A DNA stretch of 14,242 nt, from positions 1 to 14,242 of the forward strand of contig CAYVXE010000108.1 in NCBI GenBank assembly GCA_964455375.1. Reading direction: 5' to 3'. Origin of the DNA: CAYVXE01 sp964455375. Lineage in GTDB: Bacteria; Zhuqueibacterota; Zhuqueibacteria; Oceanimicrobiales; Oceanimicrobiaceae. The notes below the pieces were generated by a model that saw nothing but the letters and a program-made list of their open reading frames with translations, was not told the origin of the DNA and made no database searches. The position numbers were made by a program, and so were the translations under genes. How positions within the stretch are numbered: position 1 is the first letter of the stretch; each line of letters begins with the position of its first letter. Shown here one piece after another: positions 1 to 5,736 of this stretch.

Positions 1-85
1 AATCCACCGCAAAGCCGGCCTGCCTCAACCCCCTGGTCACAAAAGACGCTATCTTTTTATCGTCCTCAATAACGAGGATACGCAT
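1..85 (-). CDS. OmpR-family response regulator, N-terminal fragment
   Basis: Only the first 28 codons are present; the gene runs off the left edge. The translation begins MRILVIEDDKKIASFVTRGL, the usual opening of an OmpR/PhoB-type two-component response regulator: a first beta strand, then the acidic pair D9-D10 (in EDD) that binds magnesium next to the phosphorylation site. The start of helix 1, with RGLRQAGF, resembles CusR/CopR/QseB-like members. The ATG is preceded by AGGAA with 5 bases between, and a good sigma-70 promoter lies about 43 bases further up. The DNA-binding half and any partner histidine kinase lie outside the window, so target and signal are unknown. Family is fairly certain; subfamily is a guess. 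Confidence 0.85.
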   Translation of the reverse strand, partial: MRILVIEDDKKIASFVTRGLRQAGFAVD

Positions 86-127
86 AAGAGTTCCTGATTG
101 TTAAATTTGCGATGTATCTGTTAATTA

Positions 128-156
128 AAAATAGGGCACGCCGAGAACTTAGTCAA
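128..156 (-). promoter_or_regulatory. Predicted sigma-70 promoter of the response regulator gene
   Basis: Read on the minus strand, TTGACT (plus 151-156) is followed after exactly 17 bases by TATTTT (plus 128-133), close to the sigma-70 consensus at the ideal spacing. The predicted transcript starts near position 121 and has a leader of about 35 bases containing an AGGAA ribosome-binding site. It is the only strong match seen in the 256 bases between this gene and the nucleotidyltransferase. It is a sequence match only. Confidence 0.55.
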
Positions 157-267
157 CTAAATTTACAAATACCGTGACTCACTAAGAGAGTATCCGGCAG
201 CCCCAAGATACGGATTAAGGGGCATCACTTCTTCAGGAACGGATACAACTGAATTCAGATGAACAAA

Positions 268-305
268 CCGAACGCAAATGTGGTCTTTGCACCAAAAGCG
301 TTCGG
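268..305 (-). terminator. Inverted repeat, possible weak terminator of the amgK-murU-like cassette
   Basis: A perfect 8-bp stem (CCGAACGC at 268-275, GCGTTCGG at 298-305) encloses 22 bases. Those contain a second small hairpin, TGGT/ACCA at 281-284 and 291-294. On the minus strand the stem follows the nucleotidyltransferase stop by 36 bases and is followed by a short T-rich stretch (TTTGTTC), so it may end that transcript. The T-run is poor and the loop is long, so an operator or a processed 3' structure is equally possible. Confidence 0.35.
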
Positions 306-341
306 TCAATCACGAAAAGATTTGTTTCGGTATTTTATCTT

Positions 342-1037
342 CTAAAGCTCGGATAACTTGCCCACATCGCGCCAATTGTATGCATCCACACGAAATGCCT
401 GAATCGCCGCATTCTCCCCGGCGAGCCGCAGGTAACTTTCGACAATGGAAAAACGACCCGTTTCGGTTAACTTTGCGAAGATAGCGGGCGAGATAACATG
501 GAGGCCACAAAAGGCGAGGTCGGTGATTTGGCCTTGCGGTTCACGGGCACGGATTTCTTTATTTTCCTGGACGGACTTCCATCCGCACAAAAAATCATTT
601 TCATCAAACATGAAGTAACGGTTCGTTGTCCGGCTATTTACCGCTAACGTAACCAGTGCATTATTTTCCCGATGCTGACGCAGCATCCTGCCTAAATCGA
701 TATCGCTAATGATATCCACGTTGTGTAAGATAAACGGCGCTTTGTCATCGAAAAACCAGGCGGCATTTTTTAACCCGCCGCCAGTATCCAATAACACCGG
801 CTCTTCGGAAAATTCGATACGACAATCAAATTGATTTTTAGATTCTATGAACTGTTTTATTTGATCGGGAAAGTGGTGTAAATTGATGATGACTTCGTTG
901 ACGCCATGTTTGAGTAGTTGGCGCATGACGTATTCCAAAAGTGTGATGCCACGCACCTCAACAAGGGCTTTAGGCTTCGTATTGGTAATCGGTTGCAGCC
1001 GGGTTCCTAATCCGGCAGCAAGAATCATGGCTTTCAA
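342..1037 (-). CDS. Sugar-1-phosphate nucleotidyltransferase, MurU-like
   Basis: A 231-residue cytoplasmic NDP-sugar pyrophosphorylase, the length of MurU (MurNAc-1-phosphate uridylyltransferase). The nucleotide-binding signature is at residues 5-28 (LAAGLGTRLQPIT followed by KPKALVEV), with catalytic-type R13 and K23. TGGG lies at 85-88, the metal-binding aspartate is D108 (HNVD), and the FCGLHVI strand is at 176-182. The C-terminal NWRDVGKLSEL matches the W-x-D-x-G-x-x-x-x-L ending of small uridylyltransferases. The start is TTG: it gives the family's typical MKAMILAAG opening and has AAGG seven bases upstream (plus 1045-1048). The ATG three codons in is less likely. It lies 14 bases after an AmgK-like kinase, so the pair probably converts an N-acetylated amino sugar (MurNAc or GlcNAc) to the 1-phosphate and then the UDP-sugar. 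The family is certain; the substrate is inferred from the partner. Confidence 0.85.
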   Translation of the reverse strand: MKAMILAAGLGTRLQPITNTKPKALVEVRGITLLEYVMRQLLKHGVNEVIINLHHFPDQIKQFIESKNQFDCRIEFSEEPVLLDTGGGLKNAAWFFDDKAPFILHNVDIISDIDLGRMLRQHRENNALVTLAVNSRTTNRYFMFDENDFLCGWKSVQENKEIRAREPQGQITDLAFCGLHVISPAIFAKLTETGRFSIVESYLRLAGENAAIQAFRVDAYNWRDVGKLSEL

Positions 1038-1051
1038 TTTCTAACCTTATG

Positions 1052-2482
1052 TTATTCGGTTGGCCAGTTACCTTCTTCGCGGTGCACCACTTCAACATTG
1101 ACGTCATATTTGCCTTTTAAAAATGCACTCAGTACATTGGCGCAGTACACCGATCGATGCTGTCCGCCGGTACAACCGAATGCGACGGTCAGATGGGTAA
1201 AATTTCGCTTCTGATAATCTTCTACCACTTGCGAAATCATATCACGAACACGGGTCAGGAAACTGTGGACTTCATGTTTTTCCGCCATAAATTGAATCAC
1301 ATCATCGTCATTACCGGTAGAAAATTTAAACCGTTCAAGGCGTCCCGGGTTGGGTAAAAGCCGGCAGTCAAACACAAACCCACCGCCGTGGCCGGTTTCA
1401 TCTTTCGGCAAACCTTTCTTAAAAGAAAAACTTTCTATTAGTACGGTGAGAGGAAGATGTACATTTCCAAGTTCGCGCAGCCGGGTTGACTGCACCAACT
1501 TATGCCCCACCTCCAACAGTGTCGGCAAGCGCAGCGGCAATTCGGCAGTCTTTAAAACATATTCCAAATTGCGGATGGCATAGGGTACGCTTTGCAAAAA
1601 ATGAGTCTTTCGTTCATAAAATCCCCGGAATCCATAAGCCCCCATGGCTTGCATGATCCGCACCAGTACGTAACCATAATAATATTTTAAGAAAGCGTCG
1701 CGGGCCACCGGAATATATTCCTGCAATGCGTCCAGATACTTTTCCATCAGGCGGTCTCGAACATCGAATGGCAAGTCGGCTTTTGCATCGTAAAGCAGCG
1801 ATGCGATATCATACTGCAGCGCACCCCGCCGACCGCCCTGATAATCGATGAAATAGGGTTCACCATCAAGGATCATGATATTTCTTGACTGAAAATCCCG
1901 GTACAGAAAATATTCGGTATCTGTTTCCAACAAAAAGTCTGCAAACGCGTTAAAGTCGTCTTCGAGCTTTTGCTCATCGAAAGGGATCTGAGCCAACTTT
2001 AAAAAATAATATTTAAAGTAATTCAAATCCCACATCATGGATTGGCGATCAAACGTGTGACGCGGGTAACATAATTCATAATTAAAATGCTTGGCCGCAT
2101 CAATCTGAAAACGTGGCAAGATGCGAACAACTTTTTCATAATACAATTCAATGTCCTCAGGGAACTCCTGCTGATTTTTACGTTGTGTTGTCATCAGGTC
2201 GAACAGGGTATCGTCACCTAAATCCTCTTCCAGGTAGATATTTTCAGCGAGATTTTCAGCGTAAATTTTCGGAACGGGCAAACCCATTTGACGAAAGTAG
2301 CGCGAAAATTCCACAAAGGCCATATTCTCAGAATGATCCTCATTCTCGGCGCTAATCACGTTGTGGTGCTTACTCGTAATCCTGGTCAAACGACGGTTTG
2401 AACCGTGCGCTTTCAAGGGCACAGCCTGCGTGATCTTTTCACCGAAATGATTTTCAAAAAGTATCCTTATTGATTTATTCAT
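1052..2482 (-). CDS. AmgK-like sugar kinase fused to a RapZ C-terminal domain
   Basis: A 476-residue soluble two-domain protein. Residues about 1-320 form an aminoglycoside-phosphotransferase-type kinase like AmgK, the anomeric MurNAc/GlcNAc kinase. The catalytic loop is YRDFQSRNI (D196, N201; Tyr replaces the usual His), and the metal-binding aspartate is D213 in IDYQGG. Residues about 345-470 match the RapZ C-terminal domain: IESFSFKKGLP (349-359), FDCRLLPNP (371-379), HEVHSF (403-408) and the hallmark GCTGGQHRS (436-444). In E. coli RapZ this half binds small RNA and is implicated in glucosamine-6-phosphate sensing. The Walker-type N-terminal half of RapZ is absent, its place taken by the kinase. 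The MurU-like gene follows after 14 bases, so the two are surely co-transcribed. The ATG start has no good Shine-Dalgarno. I infer cell-wall amino-sugar salvage with built-in sensing. Domain assignment is strong; substrate and RNA binding are untested. Confidence 0.87.
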   Translation of the reverse strand: MNKSIRILFENHFGEKITQAVPLKAHGSNRRLTRITSKHHNVISAENEDHSENMAFVEFSRYFRQMGLPVPKIYAENLAENIYLEEDLGDDTLFDLMTTQRKNQQEFPEDIELYYEKVVRILPRFQIDAAKHFNYELCYPRHTFDRQSMMWDLNYFKYYFLKLAQIPFDEQKLEDDFNAFADFLLETDTEYFLYRDFQSRNIMILDGEPYFIDYQGGRRGALQYDIASLLYDAKADLPFDVRDRLMEKYLDALQEYIPVARDAFLKYYYGYVLVRIMQAMGAYGFRGFYERKTHFLQSVPYAIRNLEYVLKTAELPLRLPTLLEVGHKLVQSTRLRELGNVHLPLTVLIESFSFKKGLPKDETGHGGGFVFDCRLLPNPGRLERFKFSTGNDDDVIQFMAEKHEVHSFLTRVRDMISQVVEDYQKRNFTHLTVAFGCTGGQHRSVYCANVLSAFLKGKYDVNVEVVHREEGNWPTE

Positions 2483-2563
2483 GTTGTTCTAAGATTTATT
2501 GACCAGACTGGGCTAAACCACAATTCTTAAAAAGCTAAAAGTTGATTTGTAACGCAATAATGC

Positions 2564-2592
2564 AACATAAATATTGAACAATTAAAATTCAA
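2564..2592 (-). promoter_or_regulatory. Predicted promoter of the kinase-nucleotidyltransferase operon
   Basis: On the minus strand TTGAAT (plus 2587-2592) and TATGTT (plus 2564-2569) are 17 bases apart, giving a start near 2557 and a leader of about 75 bases. The surrounding DNA is very AT-rich, which raises the chance of a coincidental match. A palindrome at 2628-2643 lies just upstream of the -35 box. Confidence 0.4.
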
Positions 2593-2627
2593 GTTAAATT
2601 AAAAAGCGAAGAAAGCCATACAAACAA

Positions 2628-2643
2628 TGTACCCACAGGTACA
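2628..2643. promoter_or_regulatory. Palindromic operator candidate TGTACC-CACA-GGTACA
   Basis: A perfect 6-4-6 inverted repeat lies 35 bases upstream of the predicted -35 box of the kinase operon, at about -80 from its predicted start. The size and symmetry suit a dimeric helix-turn-helix regulator. No regulator can be named, and a single copy in AT-rich DNA may be chance. Confidence 0.35.
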
Positions 2644-2843
2644 ACCATGCACTCTCCGGGTCATTTTATCTGTTCGAACTTTACCAAAAGCACAAGGTTG
2701 ATGCAGCCACTTTCTCATTGTTTTTATAGAAATTATTTCATGTCCCATCAGACGCTATATTTTTTTGGCACGCTGCATGCATAGGGAAGATGCGAATTTC
2801 ATGAATTTCAGTTTTAACAAGAAACTATTAACAATTAATTACC

Positions 2844-2850
2844 TGGAGGT
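2844..2850 (+). promoter_or_regulatory. Strong Shine-Dalgarno of the lipoprotein gene
   Basis: TGGAGGT, with GGAGG six bases before the ATG at 2856, is the best ribosome-binding site in the window. It fixes the start and suggests the lipoprotein is made in quantity. Several other genes here have weak or no Shine-Dalgarno. Confidence 0.8.
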
Positions 2851-2855
2851 TTAAA

Positions 2856-3923
2856 ATGAAAAAGTACACAGCCCTTTTATGGATTTCTGTTCTTTCCGCT
2901 CTAATGGCTTTTACGGCATGCAGCAGCAATCAACCACTCACCGGTACGGAAGACAACACCGGTACAGACGAAATCAGTCTCAACAAAGAATTTGGCGGAT
3001 ACACCACTGAAGATGAAAACTTCGCATTTGGTGAAGCTGATATGGCGGCAGATTTTTCAGAAGATGTCAGCGCCAGCGACCCGGTAGCAACTGAACCTGA
3101 TGTTGTAACCGCATTAACGGCAGAATCCGATACAGCGATTAAAGCATATTTTCTACGAATTACGTTTGGTCTGTTAGAAGGTGACTCAACCGCAACCGAA
3201 GTTGTAGACTGGAGCGGTTCGGTAGAAGTAAGCAAAGGCACGCTGGTTATTCTAAAGACCATTCGTTTCGAAAACAATGACTTTATCGTCCGCCCGCGTG
3301 AGAACAGACAACGTTTTGAGTTCACATCTTTTACCAAACCCCATTTCGACGGTTTTGCACTGGCCATCATCGACAACGACACCACGAATGACGGCGTTGA
3401 CGGAACGTTTACAATCAATGCCGGCGCTTTTTCAAAGACCCTGGCTTTCAGCGAACTGGATTCCTTAGACCTTTTGGAAGCGGTGGGAACCGGTGGGCAT
3501 GAAGTCTCAATCGTCAGCCACAGTAAAGACGTGGTTCCGTTTGCGGGTGGATTTCTTGCCGGCAGATGGGCAAAAACACGCAAAGACGGTGGTGAATTCA
3601 GAGGCCGTTGGATTAACAGCATTGGCACAAACGCCGGCTTTCTCAAAGGCATCTGGGGTATCAACCGGCTTGGCAACAAAGTTTTCAAAGGGAAATACAT
3701 CAGCATGAACGGAAATTTCGGCGGTTTGCTTGCTGGTGAATGGGGTTACGACACCGATGCAAACACCGGTATATTCCGTGGTCGCTGGGTAAACCGGGCG
3801 CATGACACGATCGGTACGGTGAAGGGTCATTTCAGAACCGGACGCGAGGGTGACCGCCGCGGCTTTTTTCACGGCCGTTACAAAATCAAAAACAGAGACA
3901 ATGCAGAAGACGTCCAACAATAG
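2856..3923 (+). CDS. Secreted lipoprotein with a 15-residue Gly/aromatic repeat domain
   Basis: A 355-residue protein of unrecognised family. It begins with a lipoprotein signal peptide: MKKY, a hydrophobic stretch at 7-19, and FTAC with the lipidated cysteine at 22. An acidic Ser/Thr/Asp/Glu-rich linker follows (about 23-95), suited to a flexible tether. Residues about 96-205 look like a beta-rich globular domain (alternating hydrophobic strands such as AYFLRITFGLL and DGFALAIIDND). Residues 230-343 carry eight tandem copies of a G-x-F-x-G-x-W/Y unit at a regular 14-16 residue step, probably a beta-hairpin repeat. The repeat region is basic, unlike the acidic linker. The gene stands alone, with its own terminator. 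It probably sits in the inner or outer membrane facing the periplasm or surface. Lipoprotein status is strong; function is unknown. Confidence 0.85.
   Translation: MKKYTALLWISVLSALMAFTACSSNQPLTGTEDNTGTDEISLNKEFGGYTTEDENFAFGEADMAADFSEDVSASDPVATEPDVVTALTAESDTAIKAYFLRITFGLLEGDSTATEVVDWSGSVEVSKGTLVILKTIRFENNDFIVRPRENRQRFEFTSFTKPHFDGFALAIIDNDTTNDGVDGTFTINAGAFSKTLAFSELDSLDLLEAVGTGGHEVSIVSHSKDVVPFAGGFLAGRWAKTRKDGGEFRGRWINSIGTNAGFLKGIWGINRLGNKVFKGKYISMNGNFGGLLAGEWGYDTDANTGIFRGRWVNRAHDTIGTVKGHFRTGREGDRRGFFHGRYKIKNRDNAEDVQQ
3543..3884 (+). repeat. Eight protein-level G-x-F-x-G-x-W repeats
   Basis: Within the lipoprotein, residues 230-343 repeat a short motif whose second glycine falls at 236, 250, 265, 279, 294, 309, 324 and 340, a step of 14-16 residues. 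Examples are GFLAGRW, EFRGRW, GFLKGIW, VFKGKY, GLLAGEW, IFRGRW, TVKGHF and FFHGRY. The repeats are not obvious at DNA level, so they are old and diverged. They recall MORN repeats (G, Y/F, G, W spacing) but are shorter than the usual MORN unit of about 23 residues. Confidence 0.8.
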
Positions 3924-3959
3924 TTAACTCCTCTCTACCTTCCTCTTATCCTGGTGCAG

Positions 3960-3995
3960 CGCCGCTCAGATCAAAATGAGCGGCGTTTTTTATTT
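3960..3995 (+). terminator. Rho-independent terminator of the lipoprotein gene
   Basis: A perfect 9-bp GC-rich stem (3960-3968 with 3977-3985, core GCCGCTCA/TGAGCGGC) with an 8-base loop is followed by TTTTTTATTT. It sits 36 bases after the lipoprotein stop and separates that gene from the dehydrogenase gene. Confidence 0.92.
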
Positions 3996-4208
3996 GCGTT
4001 ACAGCGCATCGCAAAAATCATAGTTTAACATGAATCTTGATACCATGATACAAATTGCATCTGCTAAAATGCAGCATACACCATTAATTAAAGCGCATCC
4101 GGCATTTAACGGCTTCACCGTTTCTGGAATAATTTGACCATAAAATTCCGTCATTTTTTTCGCCAAAAACAACCTTTGCTTGTAAAAACAGTATGTTTTG
4201 TTAAAATC

Positions 4209-4240
4209 ATTCAACATCAATGTAGAATCTAATGTTGAAT
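4209..4240. promoter_or_regulatory. Inverted repeat ATTCAACAT-(14)-ATGTTGAAT, operator candidate
   Basis: Two perfect 9-bp arms (4209-4217 and 4232-4240) are 23 bases apart start to start, about two helical turns, as expected for a dimeric regulator bound to one face. The right arm contains TTGAAT, the predicted -35 box of the dehydrogenase gene, so binding would compete with RNA polymerase. There is no U-run after it, so it is not a terminator. Confidence 0.45.
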
Positions 4241-4264
4241 TAGAAACATGCCGATGTATATAAC
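4235..4264 (+). promoter_or_regulatory. Predicted promoter of the UDP-glucose dehydrogenase gene
   Basis: TTGAAT (4235-4240) is followed by TATATA (4257-4262, spacing 16) or TATAAC (4259-4264, spacing 18). Either gives a start near 4270 and a leader of about 37 bases that includes the GGAG site. The -35 box overlaps the right arm of an inverted repeat. Confidence 0.5.
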
Positions 4265-4306
4265 CGGATTGATCTTAGCAATAATTATTTAAACATGGAG
4301 TAAAGA

Positions 4307-5638
4307 ATGAAGATTTCAGTTGTTGGAACGGGCTATGTCGGATTGGTTGCCGGTACCTGTTTTGCCGATACGGGCAATGACGTCATTTGCGTGGACATCG
4401 ACAAAGACAAAATTGAAAAATTAAACAATGGTGAAATCCCTATCTACGAACCCGGGCTGACCGACATGGTTATCAGAAACGTGAAGGAAGACCGCTTGTT
4501 CTTCACAACAGACATGAAGTACGCAGTAGAACAAGCGCAAATTATTTTCATCGCCGTAGGCACGCCACCCGACGAAGACGGTTCTGCGGATCTAAAATAT
4601 GTGTTGGCTGTGGCACGAGATATCGGTAAATATATGAATGGATACAAAGTCGTCGTGGACAAAAGTACCGTGCCGGTGGGAACAGCGGCAAAAGTTACAG
4701 CGGAAATCAAGAAACACACCGATAAAGATTTCGCGGTGGTATCCAATCCGGAATTTTTAAAAGAAGGCGCCGCGATCGATGATTTTCTGCGTCCCGATCG
4801 GGTCGTTATTGGAACCAGCGATGAAGAAGCCAGAGAAATTATGACCAGTTTGTACCGTCCTTTTGTCCGCTCCGGTAAACCTATTTTGATCATGGATGAA
4901 AAAAGCGCCGAGCTGACCAAATATGCCGCGAACTCTTTGCTTGCTACAAAGATCTCATTCATCAACGAAATGGCAAACCTTTGCGATGCCGTGGGTGCCG
5001 ACATTGAGATGGTGCGCAAAGGCATTGGCTCAGACGGGCGCATCGGTTCGCAATTTATTTATCCCGGAACAGGTTATGGAGGTTCCTGCTTTCCGAAGGA
5101 TGTCCAGGCAATCATTCGCACTGCGACAGAATATGATATCGACATGAAAATTGTTTCTTCTGTGGAAGAAGTAAATAAGAATCAAAAAACCGTTCTCATA
5201 AAAAAAATTCGTTCTTACTTCAAAAACGATTTGCAAGGGAAAACATTTGCCATGTGGGGTTTGGCATTTAAGCCAAAGACCGATGATATGCGCGAAGCAC
5301 CGGCTATCGATATGATTAATCAACTGACTGCCCTTGGAGCAACAGTTCGCGGCCACGACCCTGAAGCCATAGAAGAAGCTGAACATATTTTTGTAGACAA
5401 ATTGGATAAAAACGTCTCTCTTTTCCAAAAACGCTACGATGCGCTTGAGGGTGCAGATGCTCTTATCATTATGACCGAATGGAACGCATTTAGAGAGCCG
5501 GATTTTTATTTAATCAAGGAAACTCTCAATTACCCGGTTATTTTCGATGGAAGAAATCTCTACGAACCCCGGCGCATGAAACGGCTGGACATAGACTATT
5601 TCTCTATTGGCCGCGCCAACCTAAACGGCAAAAAGTGA
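4307..5638 (+). CDS. ugd: UDP-glucose 6-dehydrogenase
   Basis: A 443-residue cytoplasmic enzyme of normal family length that oxidises UDP-glucose to UDP-glucuronate with two NAD+, supplying precursors for exopolysaccharide, capsule or lipopolysaccharide. The NAD-binding Rossmann motif is GTGYVG (7-12) with the acidic strand end VDID (29-32). Other motifs are AVGTPP (83-88), STVPVGT (120-126) and SNPEFLKEG (146-154), with catalytic-type K205 in ELTKYAANS (202-210). The nucleophilic cysteine is C261 in GGSCFPKD (258-265), and the third-domain signature WGLAFKPKTDD is at 317-327. All key residues are present. The ATG follows GGAG at six bases. It is a single-gene unit with its own promoter and terminator and has no glycosyltransferase neighbours here. 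A related UDP-sugar dehydrogenase (for example UDP-ManNAc) is less likely given these motifs. Confidence 0.95.
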   Translation: MKISVVGTGYVGLVAGTCFADTGNDVICVDIDKDKIEKLNNGEIPIYEPGLTDMVIRNVKEDRLFFTTDMKYAVEQAQIIFIAVGTPPDEDGSADLKYVLAVARDIGKYMNGYKVVVDKSTVPVGTAAKVTAEIKKHTDKDFAVVSNPEFLKEGAAIDDFLRPDRVVIGTSDEEAREIMTSLYRPFVRSGKPILIMDEKSAELTKYAANSLLATKISFINEMANLCDAVGADIEMVRKGIGSDGRIGSQFIYPGTGYGGSCFPKDVQAIIRTATEYDIDMKIVSSVEEVNKNQKTVLIKKIRSYFKNDLQGKTFAMWGLAFKPKTDDMREAPAIDMINQLTALGATVRGHDPEAIEEAEHIFVDKLDKNVSLFQKRYDALEGADALIIMTEWNAFREPDFYLIKETLNYPVIFDGRNLYEPRRMKRLDIDYFSIGRANLNGKK

Positions 5639-5662
5639 TACAATATCCAACTATGTGGAATC

Positions 5663-5699
5663 AAAAAAGGCGCCAAATGAACTAAGCGCCTTTTTTTTT
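5663..5699 (+). terminator. Bidirectional terminator between ugd and the DUF5916 gene
   Basis: GGCGC (5669-5673) and GCGCC (5686-5690) pair around a 12-base loop. The stem extends through an A-run (5663-5668) facing a nine-base T-run (5691-5699). On the plus strand it ends ugd transcripts 25 bases after the stop. On the minus strand the A-run becomes a T-run, so it also ends the gene converging from 7998. The arrangement of two 3' ends facing each other fits. Confidence 0.9.
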
Positions 5700-5736
5700 C
5701 AGACCATTGTCAGAGCCTAAACCACTATAAGCAATA

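Larger units (their letters stand above)
2483..2855. other. Divergent intergenic region between the kinase and lipoprotein genes
   Basis: These 373 bases contain no credible gene. On the kinase side there is an AT-rich stretch with a sigma-70-like promoter (2564-2592). In the middle there is a 16-bp palindrome (2628-2643). On the lipoprotein side the best -10 box is TATATT at 2756-2761 with only a poor -35 (TTATTT, 2733-2738), which would give a leader of about 85-90 bases. I see no terminator, which fits two genes transcribed away from each other. Confidence 0.6.
3996..4306 (+). other. Upstream region of the UDP-glucose dehydrogenase gene
   Basis: These 311 bases hold no convincing gene; a 73-codon antisense reading frame here has no ribosome-binding site or recognisable product. 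Seen: a small palindrome AAAACA-GTA-TGTTTT (4185-4199), a longer inverted repeat (4209-4240), a promoter (4235-4264) and a Shine-Dalgarno GGAG (4297-4300). The regulatory signals all fall in the last 130 bases; nothing is seen in 3996-4180. Confidence 0.6.

Noticed and set aside
249..258. 10-bp palindrome CTGAATTCAG
   Set aside because: It is short, has no spacer or promoter nearby, and is likely to occur by chance; not called as an operator.
2930..3706. A 258-codon open frame antisense to the lipoprotein gene
   Set aside because: It is fully inside a gene with a clear signal peptide, repeats and strong ribosome-binding site. Its translation has the Ser/Pro-rich shadow composition and no recognisable motif.
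3507..3920. A 137-codon antisense frame in the lipoprotein gene
   Set aside because: It lies opposite the regular repeat region, whose glycine codons keep the opposite frame open. It has no ribosome-binding site or family signature.
4185..4199. Small palindrome AAAACA-GTA-TGTTTT upstream of ugd
   Set aside because: It is low complexity and AT-rich, with no link to the promoter position; too likely to be chance for a separate call.
3999..4220. A 73-codon minus-strand frame upstream of ugd
   Set aside because: It has no Shine-Dalgarno and no recognisable protein features, and its start lies inside the inverted repeat that looks regulatory.
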